The notes under the pieces were generated by a model. That model was not told the origin of the DNA and searched no databases. It was given only the letters and a program-made list of their open reading frames with translations. From Gammaproteobacteria bacterium (GTDB taxonomy: Bacteria; Pseudomonadota; Gammaproteobacteria; Steroidobacterales; Woeseiaceae), in contig JAOTVR010000003.1 of NCBI GenBank assembly GCA_029863305.1, positions 37,210 through 101,209 of the forward strand: 64,000 nucleotides of DNA, in the 5' to 3' direction. Each line of letters opens with the position of its first letter. The first letter of the stretch is position 1. The position numbers and the translations under genes were made by a program. Positions 53,420 to 62,709 of this stretch are shown in pieces.

Positions 53420-55342
53420 TCACTGCGACTTTCGCACCCTCAAATACCACTCCGACAGCAGCCGCACCTGCTTGTTGGTGTAGCCGTATTCCATCAGGCG
53501 CTCGACAAAGTCTTCGTGCTTTTTCTGATCCTCGTCAGAAGCGCGCGGATTGAACGAGATGACCGGCAGCAGATCCTCGGTACTCGAAAACATCGTCTTT
53601 TCGATGACCAGGCGAAGCTTCTCGTAGCTGGTCCAACTCGGGTTATTGCCGGAATTTGACGCTCGCGCGCGAAGTACGAAGTTAACGACTTCGTGGCGGA
53701 AGTCCTTCGGATTGCCGATCCCGGCCGCTTTCTCGATCTTTTCGAGTTCTTCATTCAGCGCGCTATGATCAAGAATTTCACCGGTTTCGGGATTGCGATA
53801 GTCCTGGTCCTGTATCCAAAGGTCCGCATAGGTGATATAGCGATCGAAGATGTTCTGACCGTACTGCGAGTAAGATTCGAGGTAAGCCGTCTGAATTTCC
53901 TTGCCGAGAAAATCGACGTATTTCGGAGTCAGGTACTCTTTGATGAAATTGATATAGCGATCGCGAATATCTTCCGGAAACTGTTCCTGCTCGATTTGTT
54001 TCTCGAGTACGTACATCAGGTGCACCGGATTCGCTGCCGTTTCCTCTGCGTCGAAATTAAAAACCTTGGACAGGATCTTGAAAGCGAATCGCGTGGACAA
54101 GCCGGTCATGCCTTCGTCGACGCCGGCACTGTCACGGTACTCCTGGATTGACTTTGCCTTGGGATCGATATCTTTCAGGTTCTCGCCATCATAGACACGA
54201 AGCTTCGAATAGATACTCGAATTCTCGTGCTCTTTCAGTCGCGTCAGAACCGAGAACTGCGCCAGCATGCGCAGCGTATCGGGGGCGCAGGGCGCATCGG
54301 CAAGCGAGCTGTTGCGTAGCAACTTCTCGTAGATTTGAATTTCTTCGGTGGCCTGCAGACAGTACGGTACCTTGACGATATAAACGCGATCGATAAAGGC
54401 TTCGTTGTTCTTGTTGTTCTTGAATGATCGCCATTCGGCTTCGTTCGAGTGTGCGAGCACGATGCCTTCGAATGGAATCGAACCGATCGCCTCGGTTCCG
54501 TTGTAGTTCATCTCCTGCGATGCGGTCAGCAGCGGGTGCAGGACCTTGATCGGCGCCTTGAACATCTCGACGAATTCGAGGATGCCCTGATTGGCATGAC
54601 ACAGACCGCCCGAGAAACTGTAGGCGTCGGGGTCGTTTTGCTTGAATTCCTCGAGTTTGCGAATATCGACTTTGCCGACGAGTGCCGATATGTCCTGGTT
54701 ATTCTCATCACCCGGTTCGGTCTTGGCTATCGCCAGTTGATTGAGCATCGACGGGTATTGCTTGACCACGCGAAACTGGCGAATGTCCCCATTGAATTCA
54801 CGGAGCCGCTTGGCTGCCCAGGGAGACATGACACCTTGTACGTAACGCAGCGGTATGCTGAACTCCTCTTCGAGAATTTTTCCATCTTCGTCCGGATTGA
54901 ACAGACCAAGAGGCGATTCCTGAATGGGCGATCCTTTCAGCGCATAAATTGGCTGGTTCTGCATCAAATCCTTGAGTTTTTCCGCGAGCGATGACTTGCC
55001 GCCACCTACCGGTCCCAACAAATACAGAATCTGTTTCTTCTCTTCGAGTCCCTGGGCGGCGTGGCGGAAAAAGGAGACGATCTGCTCGATACATTCCTCC
55101 ATCCCGTAGAAGTCATTGAACTGCGGGTATCGTTTAATGATTTTGTTGGAATGGATGCGCGACAGGCGAGGGTCTTTCGCCGTGTCGACGAGTTCGGGCT
55201 CACCGATGGCCAGAAGCAGGCGTTCGGCGGCGGACGCATAAGCGGACGAGTCGCTTTTGCAGATTTCAAGATATTCTTCTAAGCTGATTTCTTCTTGTTG
55301 TGTATCTTCAAATCGGGACTGGTATTTGCCGAAGATACTCAT
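53420..55342 (-). CDS. prkA: PrkA family serine protein kinase (YeaG)
   Basis: This 640-residue protein has an AAA-like N-terminal domain with a P-loop G-P-V-G-G-G-K-S-S near residues 107-115, and a C-terminal PrkA domain. Length and sequence agree with E. coli YeaG (644). Known: PrkA/YeaG acts in nutrient-limitation responses and shows kinase or ATP-dependent protease activity in different bacteria. It heads the prkA-yeaH-spoVR operon; a purine-rich sequence (GGAGG) about 8 nt upstream of the ATG fits a ribosome-binding site. The 501 nt before it hold no recognised gene. Confidence 0.95.
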   Translation of the reverse strand: MSIFGKYQSRFEDTQQEEISLEEYLEICKSDSSAYASAAERLLLAIGEPELVDTAKDPRLSRIHSNKIIKRYPQFNDFYGMEECIEQIVSFFRHAAQGLEEKKQILYLLGPVGGGKSSLAEKLKDLMQNQPIYALKGSPIQESPLGLFNPDEDGKILEEEFSIPLRYVQGVMSPWAAKRLREFNGDIRQFRVVKQYPSMLNQLAIAKTEPGDENNQDISALVGKVDIRKLEEFKQNDPDAYSFSGGLCHANQGILEFVEMFKAPIKVLHPLLTASQEMNYNGTEAIGSIPFEGIVLAHSNEAEWRSFKNNKNNEAFIDRVYIVKVPYCLQATEEIQIYEKLLRNSSLADAPCAPDTLRMLAQFSVLTRLKEHENSSIYSKLRVYDGENLKDIDPKAKSIQEYRDSAGVDEGMTGLSTRFAFKILSKVFNFDAEETAANPVHLMYVLEKQIEQEQFPEDIRDRYINFIKEYLTPKYVDFLGKEIQTAYLESYSQYGQNIFDRYITYADLWIQDQDYRNPETGEILDHSALNEELEKIEKAAGIGNPKDFRHEVVNFVLRARASNSGNNPSWTSYEKLRLVIEKTMFSSTEDLLPVISFNPRASDEDQKKHEDFVERLMEYGYTNKQVRLLSEWYLRVRKSQ

Positions 55343-55843
55343 GTTGATCCTCCAGGTTTAGGAAAGCCGATTCACAGCAATTAATTAAAAGTAAGTCTCC
55401 TTGCTTTCCGCCTCATGAGTCATTTCATTATTGGACCGAATATTCGCAGCCGTCCGTTGGCTATCTACGCCTGATAAAGACTACCCGCGCTGGCCTGAAC
55501 AGAATGTGACGCAGCTATCATTTGTTAACATAAGGCAAGAACTAATTACTTAGTAGACCCGTCCAGGACTGAAGAAATTCCAACAATCTGGATTGGCAGC
55601 GGCGTACGGCTGGTTTCAGGGCTGGGTCTGTCTGCCGGAGCCTTTACGGTTCAGGGCCCCGGAGCTGACGCGCGGCCCGTCTGCCCGGAATATCGCGCCT
55701 TATATCGCGATATAAATGTCCGCAAATCCGGGACGGGTTACCCGAAGGAGAGATGTAGTTAAGCCTTTTCCGGGTGAGCAAGCCGGGTTCGACACCGTGG
55801 CCGCCTTTCGCGGGCCCGCTGCTCAGGTGATTCCCGACAGGGG
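55343..55843. other. 501-nt intergenic region with no recognised gene
   Basis: The left part (55370-55560) is A+T-rich and should contain the prkA promoter on the minus strand. The right part (55560-55840) is G+C-rich and includes a 16-bp palindrome at 55700-55715. One plus-strand frame is open from about 55535 to a TAA near 55760 but has no ATG, GTG or TTG start. A small RNA or long leader is possible; I see no tRNA or known riboswitch pattern. Confidence 0.4.
55700..55715. promoter_or_regulatory. 16-bp perfect palindrome TTATATCGCGATATAA
   Basis: The sequence is self-complementary over 16 bp with a TCGCGA core and A+T arms, and a related partial copy (ATATCGCG) lies just upstream at 55690-55697. 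This is the usual form of a dimeric repressor site. The cognate regulator is not known. Confidence 0.4.
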
Positions 55844-56059
55844 CTAGTCGCCGAATTTCTTTTTCAGCGTCTCGGCCAGAAACTGGCCCGTGCAGTTGTA
55901 AGGATCGCAGTCGCTGTCGCAGGCGTCTTCAATCTGTAAGGACGTGACCTCGATTGCGTCGATGGCAGATGGCTCGTCTGCGCTCAGCTGCGCGATCTCG
56001 AAGTTTTTCCTGACGATTCGTGCGGGCGCTTTCTGTGGCGCTGATTTATCGGTTGACAT
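55844..56059 (-). CDS. Small cysteine-containing hypothetical protein
   Basis: This 71-residue protein has a convincing ribosome-binding site (AGGAG, 8 nt before the ATG). The N-terminal half is Lys/Arg/Pro-containing; the middle is acidic; the C-terminal third has C47-x3-C51-x4-C56 within an Asp-rich stretch (D-A-C-D-S-D-C-D-P-Y-N-C), followed by a short basic helix. No signal peptide is seen. The cysteine pattern could bind a metal or be a substrate of a modifying enzyme. There is no maturation gene next to it, so I do not call it a RiPP precursor. Confidence 0.6.
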   Translation of the reverse strand: MSTDKSAPQKAPARIVRKNFEIAQLSADEPSAIDAIEVTSLQIEDACDSDCDPYNCTGQFLAETLKKKFGD

Positions 56060-56141
56060 AAGGATTTCTCCTGCACTCCATGTGACGGAGTCATCGTAAG
56101 GCGGAGCCGGGGGTGCTGTGAATGGCCGTCGTCGGACGACA

Positions 56142-56193
56142 GCTACCGTTCGTCAGGCCGCTACCGTTCGTCGGCGCAGACGTACCGCTTGTC
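56142..56193. repeat. Imperfect short tandem repeat
   Basis: GCTACCGTTCGTC occurs at 56142-56154 and 56160-56172 (18-bp period), with a degenerate third copy (TACCGCTTGTC) at 56183-56193. It lies in the 254-nt divergent region between the small cysteine protein and propionyl-CoA synthetase and might be a regulator-binding array. Confidence 0.45.
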
Positions 56194-56313
56194 GGCGACG
56201 TGCTGAATGCGTCCACAACAACTACGGGTGTTTCTGTCCGCTGGTACTCGTGTTCTTTGTAGCCGGATTTGCGAGAATGGCGACACGGCAGCAATTCCGA
56301 AACAGGAAACAGC

Positions 56314-58167
56314 GTGATCGATACGGAACTGTGGGCAGCAGCAGCCAGGGACATCTTCTGGTACCGGGCACCAACCGTCGTATTAGACGACAGCAAGCCG
56401 CCATTTTATCGCTGGTATCCCGATGGCGTAACGAACGTCTGTTACAACGCGCTGGATATTCACGTGCAGGAAGGCCGCGGCGAGCAACTGGCCGTCATCC
56501 ATGACAGCCCCGTCACGGATTCCAAAGCCAGCCTCACTTACTCGGAGCTGCTCGATCGCGTCGCCCGGCTTGCGGGCGTATTGTCTGCCGAGGGTGTCGG
56601 GAAAGGCGATCGGGTCCTTGTCTACATGCCGATGGTGCCAGAGGCACTGATCGCCATGCTGGCATGCGCCCGTCTGGGCGCGATCCATTCGGTCGTCTTC
56701 GGCGGTTTTGCGAGCCATGAACTGGCCGTGCGCATTGACGACGCAACGCCTAAGGTGGTGTTGTCAGCGTCCTGCGGCATAGAGCCGACACGTGTCGTAC
56801 CCTACAAGCCGCTCCTGGATCAGGCGATCCGGATAGCCCAACACAAGCCGCAGCGATGCGTCATTTTGCAGCGGCCGCAGCAGGTCGCGGAGTTGCTCTC
56901 CGGACGCGATCTCGACTGGATCGATGCTCTGCAAAATGCCGAAGCAGTGGACTGTGTGCCGGTTGCCGCGAACGATCCGCTGTACATACTGTATACCTCG
57001 GGCACGACGGGCCAGCCGAAGGGCGTGGTGCGAGATACCGGTGGCAGCATCGTTGCATTGAAATGGAGTATGTCCAACATCTACGACGTGCAGCCTGGCG
57101 ATGTGTATTGGGCGGCCTCGGATGTCGGCTGGGTGGTTGGTCACTCCTATATCGTCTACGGCCCGCTGTTCAATGGCAACACGACACTTATCTATGAAGG
57201 CAAGCCGGTCGGGACACCAGATGCGGGCGCTTTCTGGCGCGTTATCTCCGAGTACAAGGTCAAGGTCCTGTTTACGGCGCCGACAGCGTTTCGCGCCATC
57301 AGGAAAGAAGACCCGGAAGGCAAGCACATTGCCCGCTACAATCTTGACTGCCTGCAGTCATTATTCCTCGCCGGGGAGCGCTGCGATCCGGACACCCTGA
57401 ACTGGGCGAGCGACAAACTCGGCGTCCCGGTCATCGACCACTGGTGGCAAACCGAGACGGGCTGGCCTATCTGCTGCAACTGCCTCGGGATCGAACGGCT
57501 ACCGATCGTTCCGGGCTCGCCCGCCCGGCCGGTTCCCGGCTACAAGGTCGACGTACTCGACAGCAGTGGCAAGCCGGTCGCGCCCGGCGAAATCGGTGCA
57601 CTCGTTATCGAGTCGCCGCTGCCGCCCGGCACGTTTACCACGTTGTGGAATGCCGACGACCGCTTCGAGGATGCGTATTTCAAAACATTTCCCGGTTACT
57701 ACGAGACCGGCGATGCCGGCTACATCGATGACAACGGATACGTTTTTGTCATGGCACGCACCGACGACGTCATCAACGTCGCCGGCCATCGCCTTTCCAC
57801 AGGAGCAATCGAAGAAGTGTTGGTGGCACATGCGGACGTTGCCGAGTGTGCCGTCGTAGGTATTGCGGATGCGATGAAGGGTCAGTTGCCGCTTGGCCTG
57901 CTGGTGCTCAATTCCGGAGTGGATCGCCCGGCCGATGAGATTGTCAGGGAAGTCGTGCAGAAGGTGCGCGATGAGATCGGCCCGGTGGCCGCGTTCCGCA
58001 AGTGCATCGTGATCGACCGGCTCCCCAAGACCCGATCGGGCAAGATACTTCGCAGCACGATGCGCAGTATTGCGGATGGCCAACCCTGGCAGATGCCGGC
58101 AACCATCGATGATCCTGTGGTACTCGAGGAAATTGCCGATGCGTTGAGCGTCCTGTCTTCGACGTAA
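56314..58167 (+). CDS. prpE: Propionyl-CoA synthetase (acyl-CoA synthetase family)
   Basis: This 617-residue enzyme is started at GTG 56314: AGGA lies 6 nt upstream and V-I-D-T-E-L-W begins the protein; the ATG at 56269 would precede it without such a site. Motifs of acyl-adenylate synthetases are Y-T-S-G-T-T-G-Q-P-K-G near residue 228, W-W-Q-T-E-T-G near 370 and the C-terminal catalytic lysine in P-K-T-R-S-G-K-I-L-R near 575. The length and N-terminal region fit PrpE better than Acs (about 650). It activates propionate (or acetate) to the CoA thioester. No prpBCD genes are adjacent. Confidence 0.83.
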   Translation: MIDTELWAAAARDIFWYRAPTVVLDDSKPPFYRWYPDGVTNVCYNALDIHVQEGRGEQLAVIHDSPVTDSKASLTYSELLDRVARLAGVLSAEGVGKGDRVLVYMPMVPEALIAMLACARLGAIHSVVFGGFASHELAVRIDDATPKVVLSASCGIEPTRVVPYKPLLDQAIRIAQHKPQRCVILQRPQQVAELLSGRDLDWIDALQNAEAVDCVPVAANDPLYILYTSGTTGQPKGVVRDTGGSIVALKWSMSNIYDVQPGDVYWAASDVGWVVGHSYIVYGPLFNGNTTLIYEGKPVGTPDAGAFWRVISEYKVKVLFTAPTAFRAIRKEDPEGKHIARYNLDCLQSLFLAGERCDPDTLNWASDKLGVPVIDHWWQTETGWPICCNCLGIERLPIVPGSPARPVPGYKVDVLDSSGKPVAPGEIGALVIESPLPPGTFTTLWNADDRFEDAYFKTFPGYYETGDAGYIDDNGYVFVMARTDDVINVAGHRLSTGAIEEVLVAHADVAECAVVGIADAMKGQLPLGLLVLNSGVDRPADEIVREVVQKVRDEIGPVAAFRKCIVIDRLPKTRSGKILRSTMRSIADGQPWQMPATIDDPVVLEEIADALSVLSST

Positions 58168-58184
58168 TCCGGCGCGCTGCCCGG

Positions 58185-59357
58185 CTACGCGCTTCGATAC
58201 AGTTTTGTCATGACGAACTCTTTGTGCCCGAGCGCTTCCGCCGCGGTCATACGACCATTGGATGTTCGCACTATCATGTCGATCAACTTGTCGCCGGCCT
58301 GGTCCATCGTCAGATCGCGTGTCAGTATGCCCGTGACGTCCACATCGATATGCTCGGACATCGTGCGCATCGTACGAGGATTCGCAGTAATCTTGATGAC
58401 GGGCAGAATAGGGTTACCAATGATGTTGCCCTGACCGGTCGGGAACGCATGTACGACAAATCCGGCGGCGGCCATCAGGGTTACACATTCTGCAGCCGCT
58501 GATGATGAATCCATGAAATAGAGGCCCGGGCCCTTGGCGGGTTCTTCCGCCGGACCAAGCACGTCGATAAACGACACGTGCTTGCCGATTTTTTCCAGAT
58601 TGCCGAACGCTTTTTCTTCGATCGTAGAGAGACCACCTTCGATGTTGCCCTTGGTCGGTTGGCTGTCAGAGAGATCAGATGTCTTGTGCGCTTCGATCAC
58701 CTCATCCTGGTAGGCCTGAAACGTGCGCATGAATTTCTCACCGATCTCAGGCGATATGGCGCGCTCCTTGCACAGATGCTCGGCCCCGGTGAGCTCCGAG
58801 GTTTCTCCGAATACACCGCAAATACCCTTCGGTATCAGCTTGTCGTACATGTTGCCCACCGTCGGATTCGAGCCGATTCCCGACGTCGTGTCAGACTCGC
58901 CGCATTTGGTGGATATCCACAAATCGGAAATCTCGCACTCTTCGCGCTGCCGTTCCGTCGCCCAATGCACAAACTCTTTCGCCCTGCGCGACGCGTTTGC
59001 GATCGTTGCAATGTCGCCATTCTTCTCAATCGCAAAGCCGGCGACCGGTTTACCGGTGGCTGCAATGCCGTCCACTATTTTTTGAGTCCAGCCTGGCTCG
59101 ATACCGATCACTATGCATGCGGCTATGTTGGGGTTGGATCCGGTTCCTATCATGGTGCGAAAATGCAGATCCAGATCCTCACCGAACTGCAGACGGCCAT
59201 AGGCGTGAGGCAAACCGATGGTGCCCTGGATGTTGTTGGCAACAGCCTCGCAGGCCGCGTTCGAGATATCGTCGACCGGCAAGATGGCAACGTAGTTGCG
59301 AATCCCAACGCGACCATTTTCTCGCCGGTAGCCCATAAAAGTTTCATTCGCAGACAT
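58185..59357 (-). CDS. UxaA/SuyB-type lyase, large subunit
   Basis: This 390-residue protein is the C-terminal (catalytic) part of the altronate/galactarate dehydratase family, here a separate subunit. Motifs include [13 protein letters not shown] near the N-terminus, [11 protein letters not shown] near residue 170 and G-N-P-I-L-P-V-I-K near residue 315. Two-gene versions occur both as sugar-acid dehydratases and as (R)-sulfolactate sulfo-lyase (SuyAB); the sequence alone does not tell me which. The small SAF-domain subunit is encoded 13 nt upstream, and a GntR regulator is divergent. Confidence 0.8.
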   Translation of the reverse strand: MSANETFMGYRRENGRVGIRNYVAILPVDDISNAACEAVANNIQGTIGLPHAYGRLQFGEDLDLHFRTMIGTGSNPNIAACIVIGIEPGWTQKIVDGIAATGKPVAGFAIEKNGDIATIANASRRAKEFVHWATERQREECEISDLWISTKCGESDTTSGIGSNPTVGNMYDKLIPKGICGVFGETSELTGAEHLCKERAISPEIGEKFMRTFQAYQDEVIEAHKTSDLSDSQPTKGNIEGGLSTIEEKAFGNLEKIGKHVSFIDVLGPAEEPAKGPGLYFMDSSSAAAECVTLMAAAGFVVHAFPTGQGNIIGNPILPVIKITANPRTMRTMSEHIDVDVTGILTRDLTMDQAGDKLIDMIVRTSNGRMTAAEALGHKEFVMTKLYRSA

Positions 59358-59370
59358 CGTATTTGCTCCT

Positions 59371-59658
59371 CTACCAGCGTTTGGTCTTCAAATTGTGAAC
59401 GTGAACATGCTCGCCGGCGGCCACTGACGAGATCATCTGCCCGATGTCCTCGCCATACTTGATGATTGTGTCCCCCTCACCCAGATCGACGAGAGCCACT
59501 TTGTGACCGATCGGTACGTCCTGCCCGGCGACAAGCGTGAAATCCGAATCATCTTCGGTAACGACGCAAAGCATTTCGTCCCCTTTCTTGAGTTCTTCAA
59601 CGACAACCACGCCGACATTGTCACGTCGGTCATGTACCAGGAGTTGCGGGATAGCCAT
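59371..59658 (-). CDS. UxaA/SuyA-type lyase, small SAF-domain subunit
   Basis: This 95-residue protein is a single SAF domain: [11 protein letters not shown], then I-G-H-K-V-A-L near residue 50, I-I-K-Y-G-E-D-I-G near 65 and E-H-V-H-V-H-N at the C-terminus. This is the N-terminal domain of UxaA or the SuyA subunit. It lies upstream of the large-subunit gene on the same strand and is the first gene of the operon. The 139-nt divergent region to the regulator contains a 16-bp palindrome. Confidence 0.85.
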   Translation of the reverse strand: MAIPQLLVHDRRDNVGVVVVEELKKGDEMLCVVTEDDSDFTLVAGQDVPIGHKVALVDLGEGDTIIKYGEDIGQMISSVAAGEHVHVHNLKTKRW

Positions 59659-59730
59659 AGGTGGGCTCCTCTTCGGCTGCGAGCAGGTTCAATTCGAGGC
59701 GCGTCCGATCGGGCTGAGCGCTTCTTTTTG

Positions 59731-59746
59731 TATCTTATATAAGATA
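59731..59746. promoter_or_regulatory. 16-bp perfect palindrome, candidate GntR operator
   Basis: TATCTTATATAAGATA is a perfect 16-bp inverted repeat in the divergent region between the SAF-domain gene and the GntR-family regulator, about 70 nt from the SAF start and 50 nt from the regulator start. The position suits autoregulation and control of the lyase operon; it may overlap a -10 element. Confidence 0.55.
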
Positions 59747-59797
59747 TATTATTGTTCCTCAGTCGGCAATGCCGAATATGGCCGGTAACCCATAATC

Positions 59798-60541
59798 ATG
59801 CAGTCACAGCAAGCCATCTCAGCAATTCCCGACTTTCAGCCGCTCTATAAACAGGTCCACACCGTTCTCGTGAAACGCATCGCGAACGGCGATTGGGGAC
59901 CCGGGCAGGCGCTGCCCAGCGAACAGGCACTGGCGCTGGAACTCGGTGTCAGCCAGGGAACCGTGCGCAAGGCGATGGATGCACTGGCGGCACAAAGCCT
60001 GATAGTGCGCCAGCAGGGTAAAGGCAGTTTTGTCGCCGAGCACACTCAGGAACACTCGCTGTACCGCTTTTTTCGCATCTCGCGGCCGGCTCCGGATGGC
60101 GCGCGGGTTACTCCGGAACTGGGTGCCGCGAAAATCAAGCGGCGCCCTGCCAGTCTCGTGGAACAGGCCAAGCTGCAACTCGACAAGGGCGATGAGATTG
60201 TGGAAATTCGGCGCACGCGGCTGGTCGACCAGTCGCCAGCCATTGTCGAGAAAATCATTCTGCCGCTCGCGCTGTTTCCCGATATCGATAGCAACGAGAT
60301 GCTGCCGAATACTCTGTATTCACTGTACCAGGGTGTCTACGGCATCAGCGTCGCCGGCGTAAGGGAGGAGTTGCGCGCGGTGCTGGCCAACAAGCGCGAC
60401 GCGCGATCGCTGGGTGTTGCGTCGGGGTCGCCGCTGTTGCAGATCGACAGGGTCGCGATTGGACTCGACGATCGCCATGTAGAATGGCGCGTGAGTCGTT
60501 GCGACACGCGACACGTCGTCTATGCGGTCGACGTGAATTAG
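59798..60541 (+). CDS. GntR family transcriptional regulator (HutC/UTRA type)
   Basis: This 247-residue regulator has an N-terminal winged helix (about residues 12-80) with P-L-Y-K-Q-V, P-S-E-Q-A-L-A-L-E-L-G-V-S-Q-G-T-V-R-K-A-M and Q-Q-G-K-G-S-F-V, followed by a UTRA ligand domain with V-E-I-R-R-T-R-L and a final conserved I-E-W-R-like segment (V-E-W-R-V-S-R). It is divergent from the UxaA/SuyAB-type operon and is the likely repressor, released by a substrate or intermediate. The next gene starts 25 nt downstream on the same strand and may be co-transcribed. Confidence 0.9.
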   Translation: MQSQQAISAIPDFQPLYKQVHTVLVKRIANGDWGPGQALPSEQALALELGVSQGTVRKAMDALAAQSLIVRQQGKGSFVAEHTQEHSLYRFFRISRPAPDGARVTPELGAAKIKRRPASLVEQAKLQLDKGDEIVEIRRTRLVDQSPAIVEKIILPLALFPDIDSNEMLPNTLYSLYQGVYGISVAGVREELRAVLANKRDARSLGVASGSPLLQIDRVAIGLDDRHVEWRVSRCDTRHVVYAVDVN

Positions 60542-60566
60542 GTGACAGTCAAGCGAGTACCAGACG

Positions 60567-62708
60567 ATGGCTAAACGAAATTTCGGCCTGCCCGGGCGAC
60601 GCGGCAAAGCTTGGAGCTTCTTTGTTCTTGTCAGCCTGCTGGCGCTGCAGGCGTCCGCGGAAGTCACCCGAATCGACGTGACGTCACGTGGCGCTTTACC
60701 CGGGAACAAATCATATGGCCTGGCCGGCGCGTATGAAAAACTGGCAGGCAGGATCCACTTCGAGCTTGATCCGCTGAACCCGGCCAACCAGATCATCGTG
60801 GACATCGACCGCGCCCCTCTGAATGCCAGTGGTAAGGTCGAGTTTTCCGCCGACTTCTTCCTGCTCAAGCCGCGGGATGTCACCCGTGGCAACGGCACCC
60901 TGCTCTTCGGAGCATCAAACCGCGGCAGCAAGAGGCTGCTGACTTTTTTTAACCACGCACAGGCCGAGGGCCGGAAGTGGGATGAGCCGGACCCGGCAAT
61001 CGAAGCACATCTCGGCGACGGGTTTCTGATGCAAAACGGCTTCACGCTGCTCTGGGTGGGGTGGCAGTTCGATCCGCCGATGAACGGCGAGAACCTGCGC
61101 GCCTACCTGCCAGCCATCGAGGACCGCGACCGGCCCATCGAAGGGCTGGCACGCAGCGACTTCGTTGTTACCGAGAAAGTGTTCGATTTCACGCTCGGAG
61201 ACCGGAACCACATCCCTTACCTCGTATCAGATCCGCAGGCGCCGGAAAACATTCTGACGGTCCGCGATTCTGTAGAAGCCGAACGTCAACTCATCCCGCG
61301 TGAGCGCTGGAGGTTCGCCCGTCTGGAAGGAGAGGTGCCTGTCCCCGATGCGGGCCGCGTCTACCTGGACAGCGGCTTCGAGCCACACAAGATTTATGAG
61401 GTGGTCTACAAGACCAGCAACCCGACCCTGATTGGCCTTGGCCCGGCCGGCATCCGCGACATCGTCTCCTTGTTGAAATATGAGTCCGCCGCGGCTCTCT
61501 CCATAGAGCCCGATACGATCAGGCGGGCTATCGGCTTCGGTCTGTCCCAGCCTGGCCGATTGCTGCGCACATTTCTGTATCAGGGCTTTAACGTCGATGA
61601 GCATGAGCGCAAAGTCTTTGACGGCGTAATGGCGCACATCGCAGGGGCAGGCCGTGGCAGCTTCAATCTGCGCTTTGGGCAGGCGTCGAGAGACGCACAC
61701 GCGTTTCTGAATTTCTTCTATCCCACCGATATCTTCCCGTTTACCGATGTCGCGCAGACCGATCCGGTAACCGGCGAGAAAGGTGGCCTCCTCAGTCACC
61801 TCGCGCCGGAATATCTGCCCAGGTTTTTCCAGACTAACTCTTCCTACGAATACTGGGGCAGGGCTGCATCGCTGTTGCACACTACAGTGGATGGCGCGAA
61901 AGATGCGCCCATGATGGACAATGCGCGCATCTATCATTTTGCCGGAGGCCAGCACCTGCCCGAAAAATATCCGCCTCCGAGAAAGAACGGACGGCAACTG
62001 AACAACCCCAATGATTACTCCTGGACGATGCGGGCCTTGTTGCTGGCCATGAATCAGTGGATCACCGATGGTTCATTGCCACCGCCCAGCCGTTATCCGA
62101 GGATCGACGACGGCACTCTCGTTGCTCCCACCGACGTCAGTTTTCCGAAGTTACCCGGCATCGACTTCCCGACCAAGCCGCATAAAGCCTATCGGGTGGA
62201 CTATGGTCCGGACTTCGCCAGTCGCGGTGTCATCGGCAAACAACCTCCGGACGTCGGCCCTGCCTTTCCGATACTGGTGCCACAGGTTGACGCGGATGGC
62301 AATGAGACCGGTGGGCTGCGGACGCCGGATATCGCAGTCCCGTTGGCAACCTACACCGGCTGGAACCTGTACAGCAGTGAATACGGCCCGGAAGACGAAA
62401 TTGCGCACATGTCAGGATCGTATATCCCGTTTGCGGCAACGCGTGAGCTGCGCGAATCCGGTTCGGACCCGCGCCCGTCGATCGCCGAGCGTTACACGAG
62501 CAGGGAGCATTACCTGGGGCTGGTTGCCAAAGCCGCGCTCGAACTCGCCGATGAGGGCTTCCTGCTCGATGCGGACTTGCCGGAGATATTGCTACGCGCC
62601 CTGCAACACTGGGACTATCTGATGTCCCTTGCTCCCGGGGAGCTCGATGCTCCCGCCGATGAGGATGTCTGCACGATCTCCAGAATGGGCAAGGATTGCG
62701 GGTTCTAG
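60567..62708 (+). CDS. Secreted alpha/beta hydrolase domain protein (Abhydrolase_10-like)
   Basis: This 713-residue protein has an N-terminal signal peptide (about residues 16-31, ending L-Q-A-S-A). The mature N-terminus V-T-R-I-D-V-T-S-R-G and the later G-F-G-L-S-Q-P-G-R-L-L-R segment are typical of a family of long, secreted putative hydrolases annotated only as alpha/beta hydrolase domain-containing. The G-L-S-Q-P-G elbow near residue 325 would hold the nucleophile serine. Substrate is unknown. Its end is one base from the convergent amidohydrolase stop. Confidence 0.78.
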   Translation: MAKRNFGLPGRRGKAWSFFVLVSLLALQASAEVTRIDVTSRGALPGNKSYGLAGAYEKLAGRIHFELDPLNPANQIIVDIDRAPLNASGKVEFSADFFLLKPRDVTRGNGTLLFGASNRGSKRLLTFFNHAQAEGRKWDEPDPAIEAHLGDGFLMQNGFTLLWVGWQFDPPMNGENLRAYLPAIEDRDRPIEGLARSDFVVTEKVFDFTLGDRNHIPYLVSDPQAPENILTVRDSVEAERQLIPRERWRFARLEGEVPVPDAGRVYLDSGFEPHKIYEVVYKTSNPTLIGLGPAGIRDIVSLLKYESAAALSIEPDTIRRAIGFGLSQPGRLLRTFLYQGFNVDEHERKVFDGVMAHIAGAGRGSFNLRFGQASRDAHAFLNFFYPTDIFPFTDVAQTDPVTGEKGGLLSHLAPEYLPRFFQTNSSYEYWGRAASLLHTTVDGAKDAPMMDNARIYHFAGGQHLPEKYPPPRKNGRQLNNPNDYSWTMRALLLAMNQWITDGSLPPPSRYPRIDDGTLVAPTDVSFPKLPGIDFPTKPHKAYRVDYGPDFASRGVIGKQPPDVGPAFPILVPQVDADGNETGGLRTPDIAVPLATYTGWNLYSSEYGPEDEIAHMSGSYIPFAATRELRESGSDPRPSIAERYTSREHYLGLVAKAALELADEGFLLDADLPEILLRALQHWDYLMSLAPGELDAPADEDVCTISRMGKDCGF

Positions 62709-62709
62709 A

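Noticed and set aside
52916..53659. Long plus-strand open frame antisense to yeaH and prkA
   Set aside because: Fully explained as the complementary frame of two strongly supported genes; similar long antisense frames occur throughout the G+C-rich parts.
55745..55758. AAGGAGAG-ATG-TAG start-stop element
   Set aside because: The Shine-Dalgarno sequence is only 2 nt from the ATG, and the triplet pair is expected by chance in this length of sequence.
55535..55760. Start-less plus-strand open frame ending in R-C-S-stop
   Set aside because: No ATG, GTG or TTG start, no ribosome-binding site in position, and no recognisable domain.
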